Shown: piece after piece, positions 22,481 through 31,683 of the stretch | Numbering within the stretch: position 1 is the stretch's first letter | Layout: the number at the start of each line of letters is the position of its first letter | NCBI GenBank assembly: GCA_963575745.1 | Contig: CAUYUJ010015282.1 | Coordinates: 165,151-229,150, forward strand | DNA length: 64,000 nt | Source: Prorocentrum cordatum | Taxonomy: Eukaryota > Sar > Dinophyceae > Prorocentrales > Prorocentraceae | Reading direction: 5' to 3' | Notes under the pieces: model-generated | Databases searched by the model: none | Seen by the model: only the letters and a program-made list of their open reading frames with translations | What the model was told of the DNA's origin: nothing | Made by a program: the position numbers and the translations under genes

Positions 22481-22715
22481 CTCAAGTCGGGCGTGTCCCT
22501 CTACAGGAGGCAAGGTCAAGCATCGTAAAAGTTAGTATGGGGACTTGTTGTTGTGTACGTTTATTTGTTTGTTGTTTTTGTGTTTTTATTTCTGTTTGTG
22601 CTACAAAAAAATAAATATATGCTCTGACTACTTTTTGTTAAAATAAACAGATGTTTACACACAAATAAACATTAACGCCCAACATCCGCCTGTAGGGGGA
22701 CATGCCCGACCTAAC
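22481..22715. mobile_element. TIR element (MITE-like), family 1, copy 3
   Basis: The left end CTCAAGTCGGGCGTGTCC and the inverted right end GTTAGGTCGGGCATGTCC match family 1, including CTCTACAGGAGG. The interior is AT-rich. The flanks do not give a clean target duplication. Confidence 0.7.
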
Positions 22716-22716
22716 T

Positions 22717-22955
22717 CTAGGCCTCCTAGATGTGGTCGGAGTAGATGTGGTCGGAGGATCGCGCCGCATCGCCAATGCATCGCCGATGCATCAGCGGTGC
22801 GGATCGATGTGGGGCCCAGTTTTCTCCACGCCGACGTCGCCGAGGCATCGCCGACGGAGCCAGCGCATGGCCGATGCATCGACGATGCATCACCGATGCA
22901 TCGCCGATGCTGCGAGATCCTCCGACCCCATCTACTCGGACCCCATCTGCAAGGC
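22717..22955. mobile_element. Palindromic TIR element, family 2, copy 2
   Basis: This copy has the same leading CTAGGCCTCCTAG, the same inverted ends (GGTCGGAGTAGATG on the left, CATCTACTCGGACC on the right) and the same GCATCGCCGATGCATC interior as the copy at 21511. It abuts family 1 copy 3. Confidence 0.7.
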
Positions 22956-23844
22956 CTCCACTCTCGGAAGGCGGCGGCTTCCCAAAAGGCCAGAGGTTTG
23001 GAAGCCCGCCCCCGCTGACTTTTGCTTCCGTGCAGGCTGCCGACTCATCCTTCTTCCCTCGTTCCTCGTCTCTCGTCCTTCGCCCCTCCTGTGCCTGGGT
23101 GGTAGGGAGGGATCTGTCCCCGATTGTGGTATCGAGCAGCGTTATTGCAAAGCAGCCCGCCGCAGTGTTTTTAATTGTTAGGAGCGACGTGTGTGTGGGG
23201 ATCGCGAATAGGTCGCGGGACGGGTTGCTGGTGGGTCGAGGGTGGGGCGCGGGTGTTTGACGGAGTCGGTCGCGAGTGGATCACAGGGCGGGTTGTCGAC
23301 AAGAGTGACGACGACAATCCACTCCGCGGAGTCGCACTTCGACCACGCACCCACGGACAACGTGAGACCATTCGGCCTCTGGACTGTGATTATGTAGTGA
23401 AGCAAAGCTTAGACGTGCACGCTGTGGAATTATCATACGCATCTACCCGAGGAAATAGAGCTCAGAGGCGATTCATTGGAGCTGGAGGGTCCCGTTGGCG
23501 TGTTTTTTTGTATGGTCGCTTTGCTGGAGAAATCATCACCAGTCAGAACATCGGACGCTCTCCTCACGCAGATCGCGACGGAAGGATCCAACCACACAAC
23601 TGATTGTCAAGATGTTCGCATAATGATGAGTGATGATAGTGGACGTGATTCTTGGAAACATTGCCGTCTCGGCTACGCCTGAAGCGGGCTGTCGAAGGTA
23701 TCCCAGACAGTTCCACTACATGATTTGACGATCTCTGACAGAGGTGTGCGTTCGGGTCTGTGTGTGTGTGCATGTGCGCACGCACGGAATTACCCGCTTC
23801 ATGCGGGGTAGCTTTACAATGCTACCACTTCTCACCCTCTCCTC
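22956..23844. other. No gene recognised
   Basis: This is unique-looking sequence with short open frames only. A TGTGTGTG run lies near 23758. Nothing in it suggests a gene or RNA. Confidence 0.45.
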
Positions 23845-24007
23845 CTGGAAGGGGAGGAGGAGGACGAGGATGAGGAGGGGGGAACGAGGGGGAGGAGGAG
23901 GAGGACGAGGAGGAGGAGGAAAAGGAGGGGGAGGAGGAAAAGGAGGGGGAGGAGGAGAAGGAGGAGGAGGAGGACGAGGGGGAAGGAGGAGGAGGAGGAG
24001 GAGGAGG
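23845..24007 (+). repeat. (GGA)n microsatellite, 5' flank of copia A
   Basis: This GGA-rich tract runs directly to the left LTR. The matching GGA tract resumes at 34759 on the other side of the element, so the retrotransposon inserted into one GGA microsatellite. Confidence 0.9.
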
Positions 24008-24167
24008 TGTTAACATGCAAGCGTTCAGGTGACTGGGGCTGTTACCTTTGGCTCAAGTGTAACGGCTGAAGCCACCGAGACTCGCTTCGCCGTGCGGGGG
24101 TATAAAGGTGACCGATCATCATCACTGTCACTGGGCTCCCGTGCAGAACCCTCCTCGGGGTTTTGCA
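24008..24167 (+). repeat. 5' LTR of copia A
   Basis: The LTR is 160 bp, TG...CA. Against the 3' LTR it has two substitutions (around 24098-24104), a 13-bp gap after GACTGGGG and a 2-bp gap after CAAGTGT. It contains TTTGGCTCAAG at 24047-24057, matching the spliced-leader 3' end, and TATAAA near 24102, which the 3' LTR lacks. Confidence 0.93.
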
Positions 24168-24183
24168 TGGTAGCGGAGCGCGG
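24168..24183 (+). other. Primer binding site, copia A (tRNA-iMet type)
   Basis: TGGTAGCG starts immediately after the LTR and is complementary to the CGCUACCA 3' end of initiator tRNA-Met, the primer used by Ty1. The first 12 bases, TGGTAGCGGAGC, recur in element C at 60067, and the first eight in element B. Confidence 0.8.
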
Positions 24184-24188
24184 TTGCC

Positions 24189-25067
24189 ATGGCGGCGGCA
24201 GCGGCCGCTGCAGCTAGGCCTGCGCAGGGCGACCCGCCGGTTAACCTCAATGTACCGGCAGACAGAGATGCATGGGTCAACATGGACCCTAATCGCTTCA
24301 ACGACCTGTGCGAGCAGGCATACCTGAACGGAGACTTCAGTTATGTTCAGACAGCGTTACTTGCAAATCACTATGGACTTGCAACGTTCATCAAGGAGCG
24401 AGTGACACAGGACCGAAGGGAAGTATCGAACGCCGAGGCTTTCCAAATGTTACAGAGCGCTCAAAAGACCAACAGCATGTTGTTAGCGATAACGAAGAGA
24501 AACGCTGCGCTTGAAAGGGATGCTCGCAGGTTGGTGGAAAGAGTCACCGAGTTGGAGACCAACAGCGAAGTACAAGAGAAGTTGATTGAAAAATTTGGTC
24601 AACTTTCGGAAGCAATCAAAGGAGGAAGCGGAAGCAAGCACGGGAGCGGTAAACCGATAAGCGAGTACAAAGCATTACAGGCGTTAAAGAACTTCAGTGG
24701 AGAAAGAGCAAAGTTCAGAGACTGGAACGACAAGTTCTTAAACGCGCTGGCCCAAGTAAAACCGAGTTACCGACCGGCACTGAAAATGCTGAACAAGAAG
24801 TTGGAGACACTCGACGGAGTTGTACCAGAGGAGGATGATGATGACATCATACGCATAATGAACGGTCGGTTAACAGCAAGCGAATACTTGAAGGCGAATC
24901 CAGCTAAACAAGCAGAGGATGACAACAAAGGAGAGTATGAGTTTACCGAGGGAGACAAAACTCAAATGGAGGAAGACTTATGGTACATCCTTAACGAAAA
25001 GCTCGAAGGTGCAGAAGCAAGAGGAAAATTGAAGGGACGTACGGATGGTGATGGAATCATGGCTTGA
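24189..25067 (+). CDS. gag: Copia A Gag, N-terminal part
   Basis: This 292-residue frame starts at an ATG in good context (GCCATGG) six bases after the primer site. Residues about 95-150 (LLAITKRNAALERDARRLVE and onward) form a predicted coiled coil, and a capsid-like helical region follows. A TGA at 25065-25067 ends it, but the same frame stays open afterwards into the next segment. The stop is therefore a single nonsense change within one gag gene, or a recoded stop. Gag assembles the cytoplasmic particle in which reverse transcription occurs. Confidence 0.8.
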   Translation: MAAAAAAAARPAQGDPPVNLNVPADRDAWVNMDPNRFNDLCEQAYLNGDFSYVQTALLANHYGLATFIKERVTQDRREVSNAEAFQMLQSAQKTNSMLLAITKRNAALERDARRLVERVTELETNSEVQEKLIEKFGQLSEAIKGGSGSKHGSGKPISEYKALQALKNFSGERAKFRDWNDKFLNALAQVKPSYRPALKMLNKKLETLDGVVPEEDDDDIIRIMNGRLTASEYLKANPAKQAEDDNKGEYEFTEGDKTQMEEDLWYILNEKLEGAEARGKLKGRTDGDGIMA

Positions 25068-25121
25068 CAAAAGGTCTACAAGTGGTACTCGGCTGTTACC
25101 GGAGCGACCCTTTCCTCAAAG

Positions 25122-26798
25122 ATGACACGCGCCATGAACCCTGAGCCGCCCAAGAAAATTACCGACACTGTTGCCCGACTTGAGGAGTGGAGCGCATTAG
25201 CGGAGAACCTTGAAAAGTATGGCAAAGATTACTCTCTGCCCCTCCCCTTTAAGGTTACCGCGCTCAGGGCAATAATGGTGCATGCGAACGATTGGTTTGA
25301 CGAGTGGCAGCAGGCGTGCTGGCGAACGCCCGACGCGCTTAACATTGACTCATTCCAGAAGCTATACTCCAAGTGCGAAGATTGGGCGCGTAAAAAGAAA
25401 CTCGACTCAGACACCGAGAATAAAGATGCGATGGACATTGGAAATATCAACGAGACGAGTCAAGGGTCCGAAAATGTCTGGGATCAGACAGGATGGGTTG
25501 GCGAGGGCGGAAATTGGTGGCCAGAGGACGGATCTTGGAGTTACGGGTCCTGGGCTAATGAGAGCGACAGTGGAGATCATGAAGAAGTCGACGCCGTAAA
25601 CAAGGGTAAAGGTAAAGGCACAGGCCCCAAATGTTACAATTGCGGAGGCATGGGTCATTTAGCCAGGAACTGCACAAAGCCTAAACAGTTCACCAAAGGA
25701 GGCAAAGGTGGCAAAGGCGGAAAAGGCAAGGGTTACCGGGCCACCTACGGGTCCTACATGAGAGGTAAGATTGGAGGCAAACAAGGTGGTAGAGTGGGTG
25801 GCTCGCGGGGTGGAAGTTACGGAGGCCAAGGGAGATTTACCCCCCACAGCGAGCGTGAGTGCTACAAGTGCGGTGCCAAAGGGCATATCGCCGTTAATTG
25901 CCCGGGCCCCAAGAAGACCGCCAACGAAGTTGAGCAGGAGAGACCAACGGTGAACGCGGAAAGTGAACAAACCACCTCATTTGGCCATTTGCAGCATGTT
26001 CTCAGCGTTGAAATGAGGGATGAAGTGAACGTGCCACCGGACCAACTCACAGCTGAGGAGATTAACGGGCAATGGGCACTGCCCTCATATGCCAGAAAGA
26101 AAATGGCGCGTAAAGTCGCAGTGGACCTGAGAAGAGCCTACCAGGAGCATCAATGTAACGGGAACTGCAATCATGTGAATCAATGGGACCAGAGGATAAG
26201 TAAAAGTGTAAAACAGGAAATGAGTTGGCTGGAGAAATGCAGAGAGATTGGGCTAATCGAGATGCGAGACTGTGATCCAGAAATTAACGCGGTGCCACCT
26301 CAGAGTACAACGCATGAGACAATCGTGGTTACCGTGGACTCTGGAGCGTACAACACGGTAGGACCCCCTAGAGTAGGCACCTACTTCCCCATTAAACAAA
26401 CGGATGCGTCAAAGCAGGGAAGACATTACAGCGCAGCAAATGGAACGACGATAAAGAATTACGGGCAGCGAGTGGTCACCGGCAAGAATGAACATGGAAA
26501 CTCAGTCAGCATGCCAATTCAGGTGGCGGAAGTCAACAAAGTTCTGGGATCTGTCAGAGGAATGGTAAACGCTGGAAGCAGAGTTGTGTTTGACAAGGAT
26601 CTTAACGGGAGATCCCTGAGTCATATCATGAATAAGGCCACAGGTAAATGCACAACCATCCACGAGAAGAACGGCGCGTATCAGTTCAACATCATGGTGC
26701 CGAAGGGACCAGTGGAGGCTGTTAATCCCAGGAGTGAAGTGAACGCAGCTGAGGGTTTTCCGCGGCCGGGAACCCTGGAGGCGGACTTGTTCAACTAA
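25122..26798 (+). CDS. Copia A Gag C-terminus, zinc knuckles and protease
   Basis: This is the same frame as the upstream gag; the first ATG after the stop is at 25122, although the frame is open from 25068. Two CCHC zinc knuckles are present, CYNCGGMGHLARNC (25633) and CYKCGAKGHIAVNC (25860), separated by a Gly/Lys/Arg-rich linker, as in nucleocapsid proteins that bind element RNA. The protease active site is VTVDSGAYNTV near 26335; the usual DSGA is intact. The frame ends at TAA 26796-26798. An acidic segment (NAEEGEGSESGGSESELSD) continues in another frame up to about 26948, showing a frameshift near 26785. Confidence 0.85.
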   Translation: MTRAMNPEPPKKITDTVARLEEWSALAENLEKYGKDYSLPLPFKVTALRAIMVHANDWFDEWQQACWRTPDALNIDSFQKLYSKCEDWARKKKLDSDTENKDAMDIGNINETSQGSENVWDQTGWVGEGGNWWPEDGSWSYGSWANESDSGDHEEVDAVNKGKGKGTGPKCYNCGGMGHLARNCTKPKQFTKGGKGGKGGKGKGYRATYGSYMRGKIGGKQGGRVGGSRGGSYGGQGRFTPHSERECYKCGAKGHIAVNCPGPKKTANEVEQERPTVNAESEQTTSFGHLQHVLSVEMRDEVNVPPDQLTAEEINGQWALPSYARKKMARKVAVDLRRAYQEHQCNGNCNHVNQWDQRISKSVKQEMSWLEKCREIGLIEMRDCDPEINAVPPQSTTHETIVVTVDSGAYNTVGPPRVGTYFPIKQTDASKQGRHYSAANGTTIKNYGQRVVTGKNEHGNSVSMPIQVAEVNKVLGSVRGMVNAGSRVVFDKDLNGRSLSHIMNKATGKCTTIHEKNGAYQFNIMVPKGPVEAVNPRSEVNAAEGFPRPGTLEADLFN

Positions 26799-26971
26799 GC
26801 CCCTCATTGCCCGTAAGACCAAGCGAAAACTTAAACGTCTTTAACGCCGAAGAAGGCGAAGGGAGTGAAAGCGGGGGCAGCGAGAGTGAGTTGAGTGATG
26901 TAGAAGACGTGTTTGTGAGCGACGAAGCGGAGTTGCCGAAGAAAGTTTAATGCGACATGAAGCCATCAAGG

Positions 26972-27667
26972 GGGTAAGTTGAGGCGCACAATACAACGCA
27001 TTTACCTTGCCGAAGCTGGTGCCCACATTGTGTTAGAGGCAAAGCACGCAGGCGCAATCACCGGAGACGTAAAAGGGAAAGGAACGGAAGCGTACCAGTA
27101 ATTTCAATGGACTACATGTGGCTTAAAGGTAGAAAGGAAGAAGGCGAAAGTGCCAGCAATGGCAACCCAATCCTGGCCATGCATTGCAGGGGGGCCGAAT
27201 TAACGTGGAGCCGAGTGTTGTTGAAGAAAGGAGTGGACTCATACTCAGTAAAGGTGGGATGTGACATGATCAGCTTTACCGGATATAAGAAGGTTATGCT
27301 CAAAAGCGATGGAGAAGCGGCAATCACGGCGCTGGCCAACAGGATTAAAGCGTCATGTGACCTCGACATGGGTGTTGAAGTCAGTCCTGTAGGCGACTCA
27401 AAGGCCAACGGTGAAATTGAGGGAGCAGTTAGAACGGTGCAAGGGCAAGTCAGGACATTAGAGAGCGCCTTGGATGCTAATTACAAGTCCGAGTTTAGTG
27501 ACAGTCACACGATTATACCATGGCTGGTAAGCTATGCGTCTTCTCTGATTATCAAGTTCACGATAGATACGGATGGAAAGACAGCCCATGAGAGATGCAG
27601 GGGGAGAAAGTTTAACAAGCAAATTCCTGAGTTCGGCGACTGCACACAAGGGCCGCGAAAAACTTGA
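26972..27667 (+). pseudogene. Copia A integrase, core
   Basis: The frame opens with a pre-integrase zinc-binding segment, HNTTHLPCRSWCPHCVRGK (HxxxH/CxxC type). The catalytic triad is visible: first Asp in ISMDYMWLKG (27100), second in MLKSDGEAAI (27300) and the Glu in SKANGEIEGAV (27410). Integrase joins the cDNA ends to the target. The reading frame differs from that of the protease before it and the RT after it; a frameshift near 27600-27660 moves it to the next segment. The first ATG in this frame is 27107, but the domain clearly begins upstream, so this is a broken part of a polyprotein. Confidence 0.85.
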
Positions 27668-28814
27668 GATGAGATGGGAAAGTGGAGTGTTTTTGGGAAT
27701 CAACGAGAAGAGTCAGGAGCTCATTATTGGGACACCAAATGGAGCAATCAAGGCGCACGAGTTCAAACGGAAAGGAAGTGAAGCGGAAAGATGGAATAGC
27801 AACGAGATTACCGAGATGAAGGGGTTACCTTGGCAGCCTGACCCCAGCACGGCGGGAATGGAGTTACAGTCTAGAATTATGGTGCCCATGGACTTACCAG
27901 AGCAAGAGTTAACGGCGCCTGAGACGAAGCCGCTGATTGCGCGAGGAATAGCAGTAAAGAAGCACGAATATCTAAAAATGGGACCGACACCGGGATGTTA
28001 CGGGTGTAAATGCCTAGTTAGAGGAGACAAAGAGCACAAACCACATAATGCTGATTGCAGGGCTCGCGTTATCGAGTGGTTAAAGAAACAAGAGAGCCCA
28101 AACATACAGGCAAGGTTAGCATCGGCCCAACTGAGACTCGAAAGTAAATGCCGTGCGTCGGAAAGTCAAAATCAGGAATCAGAGAGTCAAGCGAAAAGAT
28201 TGAGACCCAACGTGCCACCTCCGCCGAGCGCCAAGGTTGAGGATGCAAAAGATGAGTGGGTGGTGAAAGGAAACAAAGTTATATGTCAACACCAGCGACC
28301 AAGAAAAGAGTTAGCCTTTCCCACCAATGGTGGATGCCCTGTCGATTGGGATAAACTTAAACCCAGGAGATTTACCCATGCCATTCTAAACGACAGCGGT
28401 GAAATACGTGAACATGAAGACGCTTGGTACGGCAAAGAGGGAGATGACCAAACATGGGCAATGGGAAACCCCTTTAACGGTTATTGGACCGGGTGGACCG
28501 AGTTCGAAATAGAAGATGAAGAAATGAAAGACCCACCAAGTGAACCAATTAAACGAAAAGCAGATGGTGACCATGATGAAGAAGATCAACAGGCAACTCA
28601 ACATCGCCAACTTAACCCGGAACAAGATGAAGACATGTCAGAAATAAACGATATCAGATTGGGACTCAACATGATGGGATTTAACTCTGAGCTGGTTGAG
28701 TGGTTGATGAGCGGGGAGTTGAACGTCGTGCATCAATTAAACGAGGTAAGGAGGGCCACCAAGCTTCACGGCGCAAATCAACATGAAACTCAGGCGCACG
28801 TGACTGAGGCATAA
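27573..28814 (+). pseudogene. Copia A integrase C-terminus and linker region
   Basis: The integrase continues in this frame from about 27640 (REKLEMRWESGVFLG). Next comes a Cys/His motif, GPTPGCYGCK...H...DCR (about 27985-28060), also found at the same place in element B. A long charged linker (28200-28700) with a Lys/Arg-rich patch near 28190 follows. TAA at 28812-28814 ends the frame, and the RT segment resumes in the same frame seven bases later, so a single stop separates them. Only the part after 27640 is meaningful. Confidence 0.75.
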
Positions 28815-28820
28815 TCGCCA

Positions 28821-31596
28821 GTGAGAGTTACAGGTATGGCAGAGAAAATGGGACTGATACCTGGGTTAGCGATGGACTTAACAACGTTCGACCAACATGG
28901 TAACCCATGGGACTTTAACGTGCCAGCCATGCGAGCGAAAGCAAAGAAGATAGTCAAGTCCAAATCAGCCCTGTTACTAGTGGTGAGCCCCATGTGCGCA
29001 GCCTTCAGCAGGCTCCAGACGTTCAACTTTACAAGATTAGGCGCTGACCGAGTAAAACAAATGTTGGATTACGGGATCAAGCATTTGACGTTTGCGATGG
29101 AGCTTTGCGAGATTCAACGGCGAAATGGTTTAAACTTTCTATTTGAACACCCCGCGGGGGCGACCAGTTGGAGCACTTCGGCAGTGCAGCGGTTGCTCAG
29201 AAACAAAGATGTTAAAGTTTACAATGGAGACTTGTGCTGTTACGATTTGAAGCGGATGGTCAAATGTGAAGAGATGTTCATTAAAAAACCGACCAAGTTC
29301 ATGACAAACAGCCCGGCCATAGGTCGTGAGTTAAGTTGGAGATGCAAAGGGCAACACCGACACATGGAGCTCTTTGGTGGCGGAAGAACTCACCGATCAG
29401 AATTTTACCCAGACAAATTGTGCCGAGCGATATTGAGGGGGCTTGTGCAACAAATGAAGATTGACGGACGTCAAGGAGGTACGTTTAAAGAAGAGGAAAC
29501 AACAAACATGGGAGTTGATGAAGGGGAGCAAAGTGAAATGCAGATAAACGAAACTAACTGGGCATGTGAACATGCGGACCAAGACAGAAAGTACAAGCAC
29601 CAGTTAACGTGGACGACCAAAGATTATGGAACCCAAAGATTGATGCTGCCAGGACCAAGTGGACCACAATGGAGTTCATGTACTAGGAGACTTACCGTTG
29701 ACTTGGATACAGGGAAAGTTATCGAGGACAGGCCCGTGAACGAGATCATGGGCAGAGAAAGGAGGAGAATGTTCAAGAAGGGACCGGTTAACACTTCTAC
29801 CACCTTCGCGTATGAGGCTGTTGGCGAGACTGCCCCACACAAGTGGAAGTGCAGTGCATGTGAACATGAGGGCTGGCTCAAGACGCCCAGCACCTGTGCA
29901 GCGTGTGAAAAGGTTGGCGCAGTTAAACCTCTCCCCATGAATATGATTAACGTTGTTCACAAGGAAAATGGAGAGATAACCCAAGCCTGGGGCGATGTTA
30001 CAGGAAACGAACTCGATCCTAAACTAACGGTGAAAGCGCGCCAGGAAGAAATGGAACAATTTAGAAAGCACAAGGTTTACGAGAAAGTGAAAGAAGAAGT
30101 GTGTTGGCAAGTCACGGGGAAGGCGCCCATTGGAACCAGATGGATAGATATTAACAAAGGAGATGAGTTAAGCCCTGGCCACAGATCAAGGCTAGTGGCC
30201 CAGCACGTTAAATACAATTCCAAGGAAAAGAATATATTTGCGGCCACACCTCCACTGGAAGCACAAAAACTGCTCTTCTCAATGGCAGTTACCGAAGGAG
30301 TGGGATTCAAGAAAGGCGAGCGCGAGAAAGGATTCAAGCTGGCATTCACTGACATTAAACGAGCTTACTTTTACGCCCCTGCAAAGAAATACATATTTAT
30401 CAGACTACCGGACGAGGATTACGAGCCGGGCATGTGCGGAAAGTTACTGAAGTCAATGTATGGAACAAGAGATGCAGCAAGCAACTGGGAAGACTGTTAC
30501 ATGGACTTTGCCTTTGAAGTTGGGTTCAAGAGTGGAGTTGCGTCACCGTGCGTGTTTAAACACGAGACCCGGGCCGTGTGGTTAACGGTTCATGGGGATG
30601 ACTTTACGCTACTAGGGGGTGGCCATGATCTCGATTGGTTTGAAAATAAAATACAGGAGGAGTTTGAGGTAAAAGTGAGAGGACGACTTGGACCAGGGAA
30701 GGGGGACATGAAGGCAATCAGGATTCTTAACAGGATCGTGGAATGGGCTGAGGAAGGGTTGAGATATGAGGCAGATCAAAGGCATGCAGAGATAATTGTG
30801 AAAGAGCTTGAGCTTGAGGGAGTAAAAGTGAGGACTGAGGTACCAGGTGAGCGCATTCCAGTTGAAGAGGGAGATGCGGTAGAACTGTCGCCCAACATGA
30901 CTAAGCGATATCAGGCATTGACGGCCAGAGCAAATTATTTAGCTCAAGACAGACCGGACATGCAGTATTCAGTAAAGGAACTTGCTAGAACCATGTCAAA
31001 GCCAACGATGGGTTCATGGAAAGGCCTAGTCAAGCTAGGAAAGTATTTAAAGTATCACAGCAGAAGCAGTTATGTGTATCAGTATCAAGAACAGCCCCGA
31101 GAGTTGACGATTTGGACTGACACAGATTACGCAGGATGTAAACGAACTAGGAAGTCTACGAGTGGAGGAGTAGTGATGTGGGGTAAACACCTGATAAAAT
31201 CTTGGAGCACAACTCAAAGTGTGATTGCGTTATCGTCAGGGGAAGCAGAATATTATGGGCTCGTGAAAGGAGGATCAGTTGGACTAGGACTTCAGGCCGT
31301 GTTGAGAGATTTTGACTTGGAAGTTGGGATCACCCTGAAGAGTGATGCCACGGCTGCAATTGCCATTGCGAGCAGACGAGGTTTAGGAAAAGTGAGACAC
31401 ATTGAAGTATGTCAACTGTGGCTGCAGCAGAAGGTAAAGGAGGGAGTACTTCGAATTGTGAAAGTAGGCACACGAGAACACAGCAGATGCATTAACCAAG
31501 TATGTCAGTCGTGAGAGCATGAGCACACACCTACTAAACACGAACCAATGTGCATTAACAGGTCGGCATAGTCTTGCGCCGGCTACCGAATGTTGA
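28821..31596 (+). CDS. Copia A methyltransferase-like domain, RT and RNase H
   Basis: Residues 12-210 resemble a cytosine-C5 methyltransferase fold: SPMCAAFS (Cys59) like the PPC motif, FLFEHP (108-111) like the ENV motif, then KPTKFMTNS. Residues 342-363 form a WxCxxC...CxxC finger like the RanBP2 type. RT spans about 425-650, with TDIKRAY (catalytic Asp511) and HGDDF (591-595) in place of the usual YVDD. RNase H follows, with TDTDYAGCKRTRKST, ALSSGEAEYY and KSDATAA. The frame ends at 31514, but the conserved tail (HENTADALTKYV) continues in the next frame to TGA 31594-31596, so one base was gained or lost near 31475. The apparent start at 28821 is only the codon after an in-frame stop. Confidence 0.9.
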
Positions 31597-31639
31597 CATT
31601 CGCAGCTCATTTCTGTCAAGCAAGCAGTCTCGATTAAGG

Positions 31640-31670
31640 CCTCCTCCATCCTTTACCTCTTCCCCTTGAG
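31640..31670 (+). promoter_or_regulatory. Candidate trans-splice acceptor of the 3' gene
   Basis: A pyrimidine-rich run of about 28 bases (CCTCCTCCATCC...CTCTTCCCC) ends in TTGAG, with AG at 31669-31670, 14 bases before an ATG in good context (31684). It fits a 3' splice site for spliced-leader addition, which would release a monocistronic mRNA for the downstream gene. Confidence 0.55.
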
Positions 31671-31683
31671 CGTGAACGAAAGC

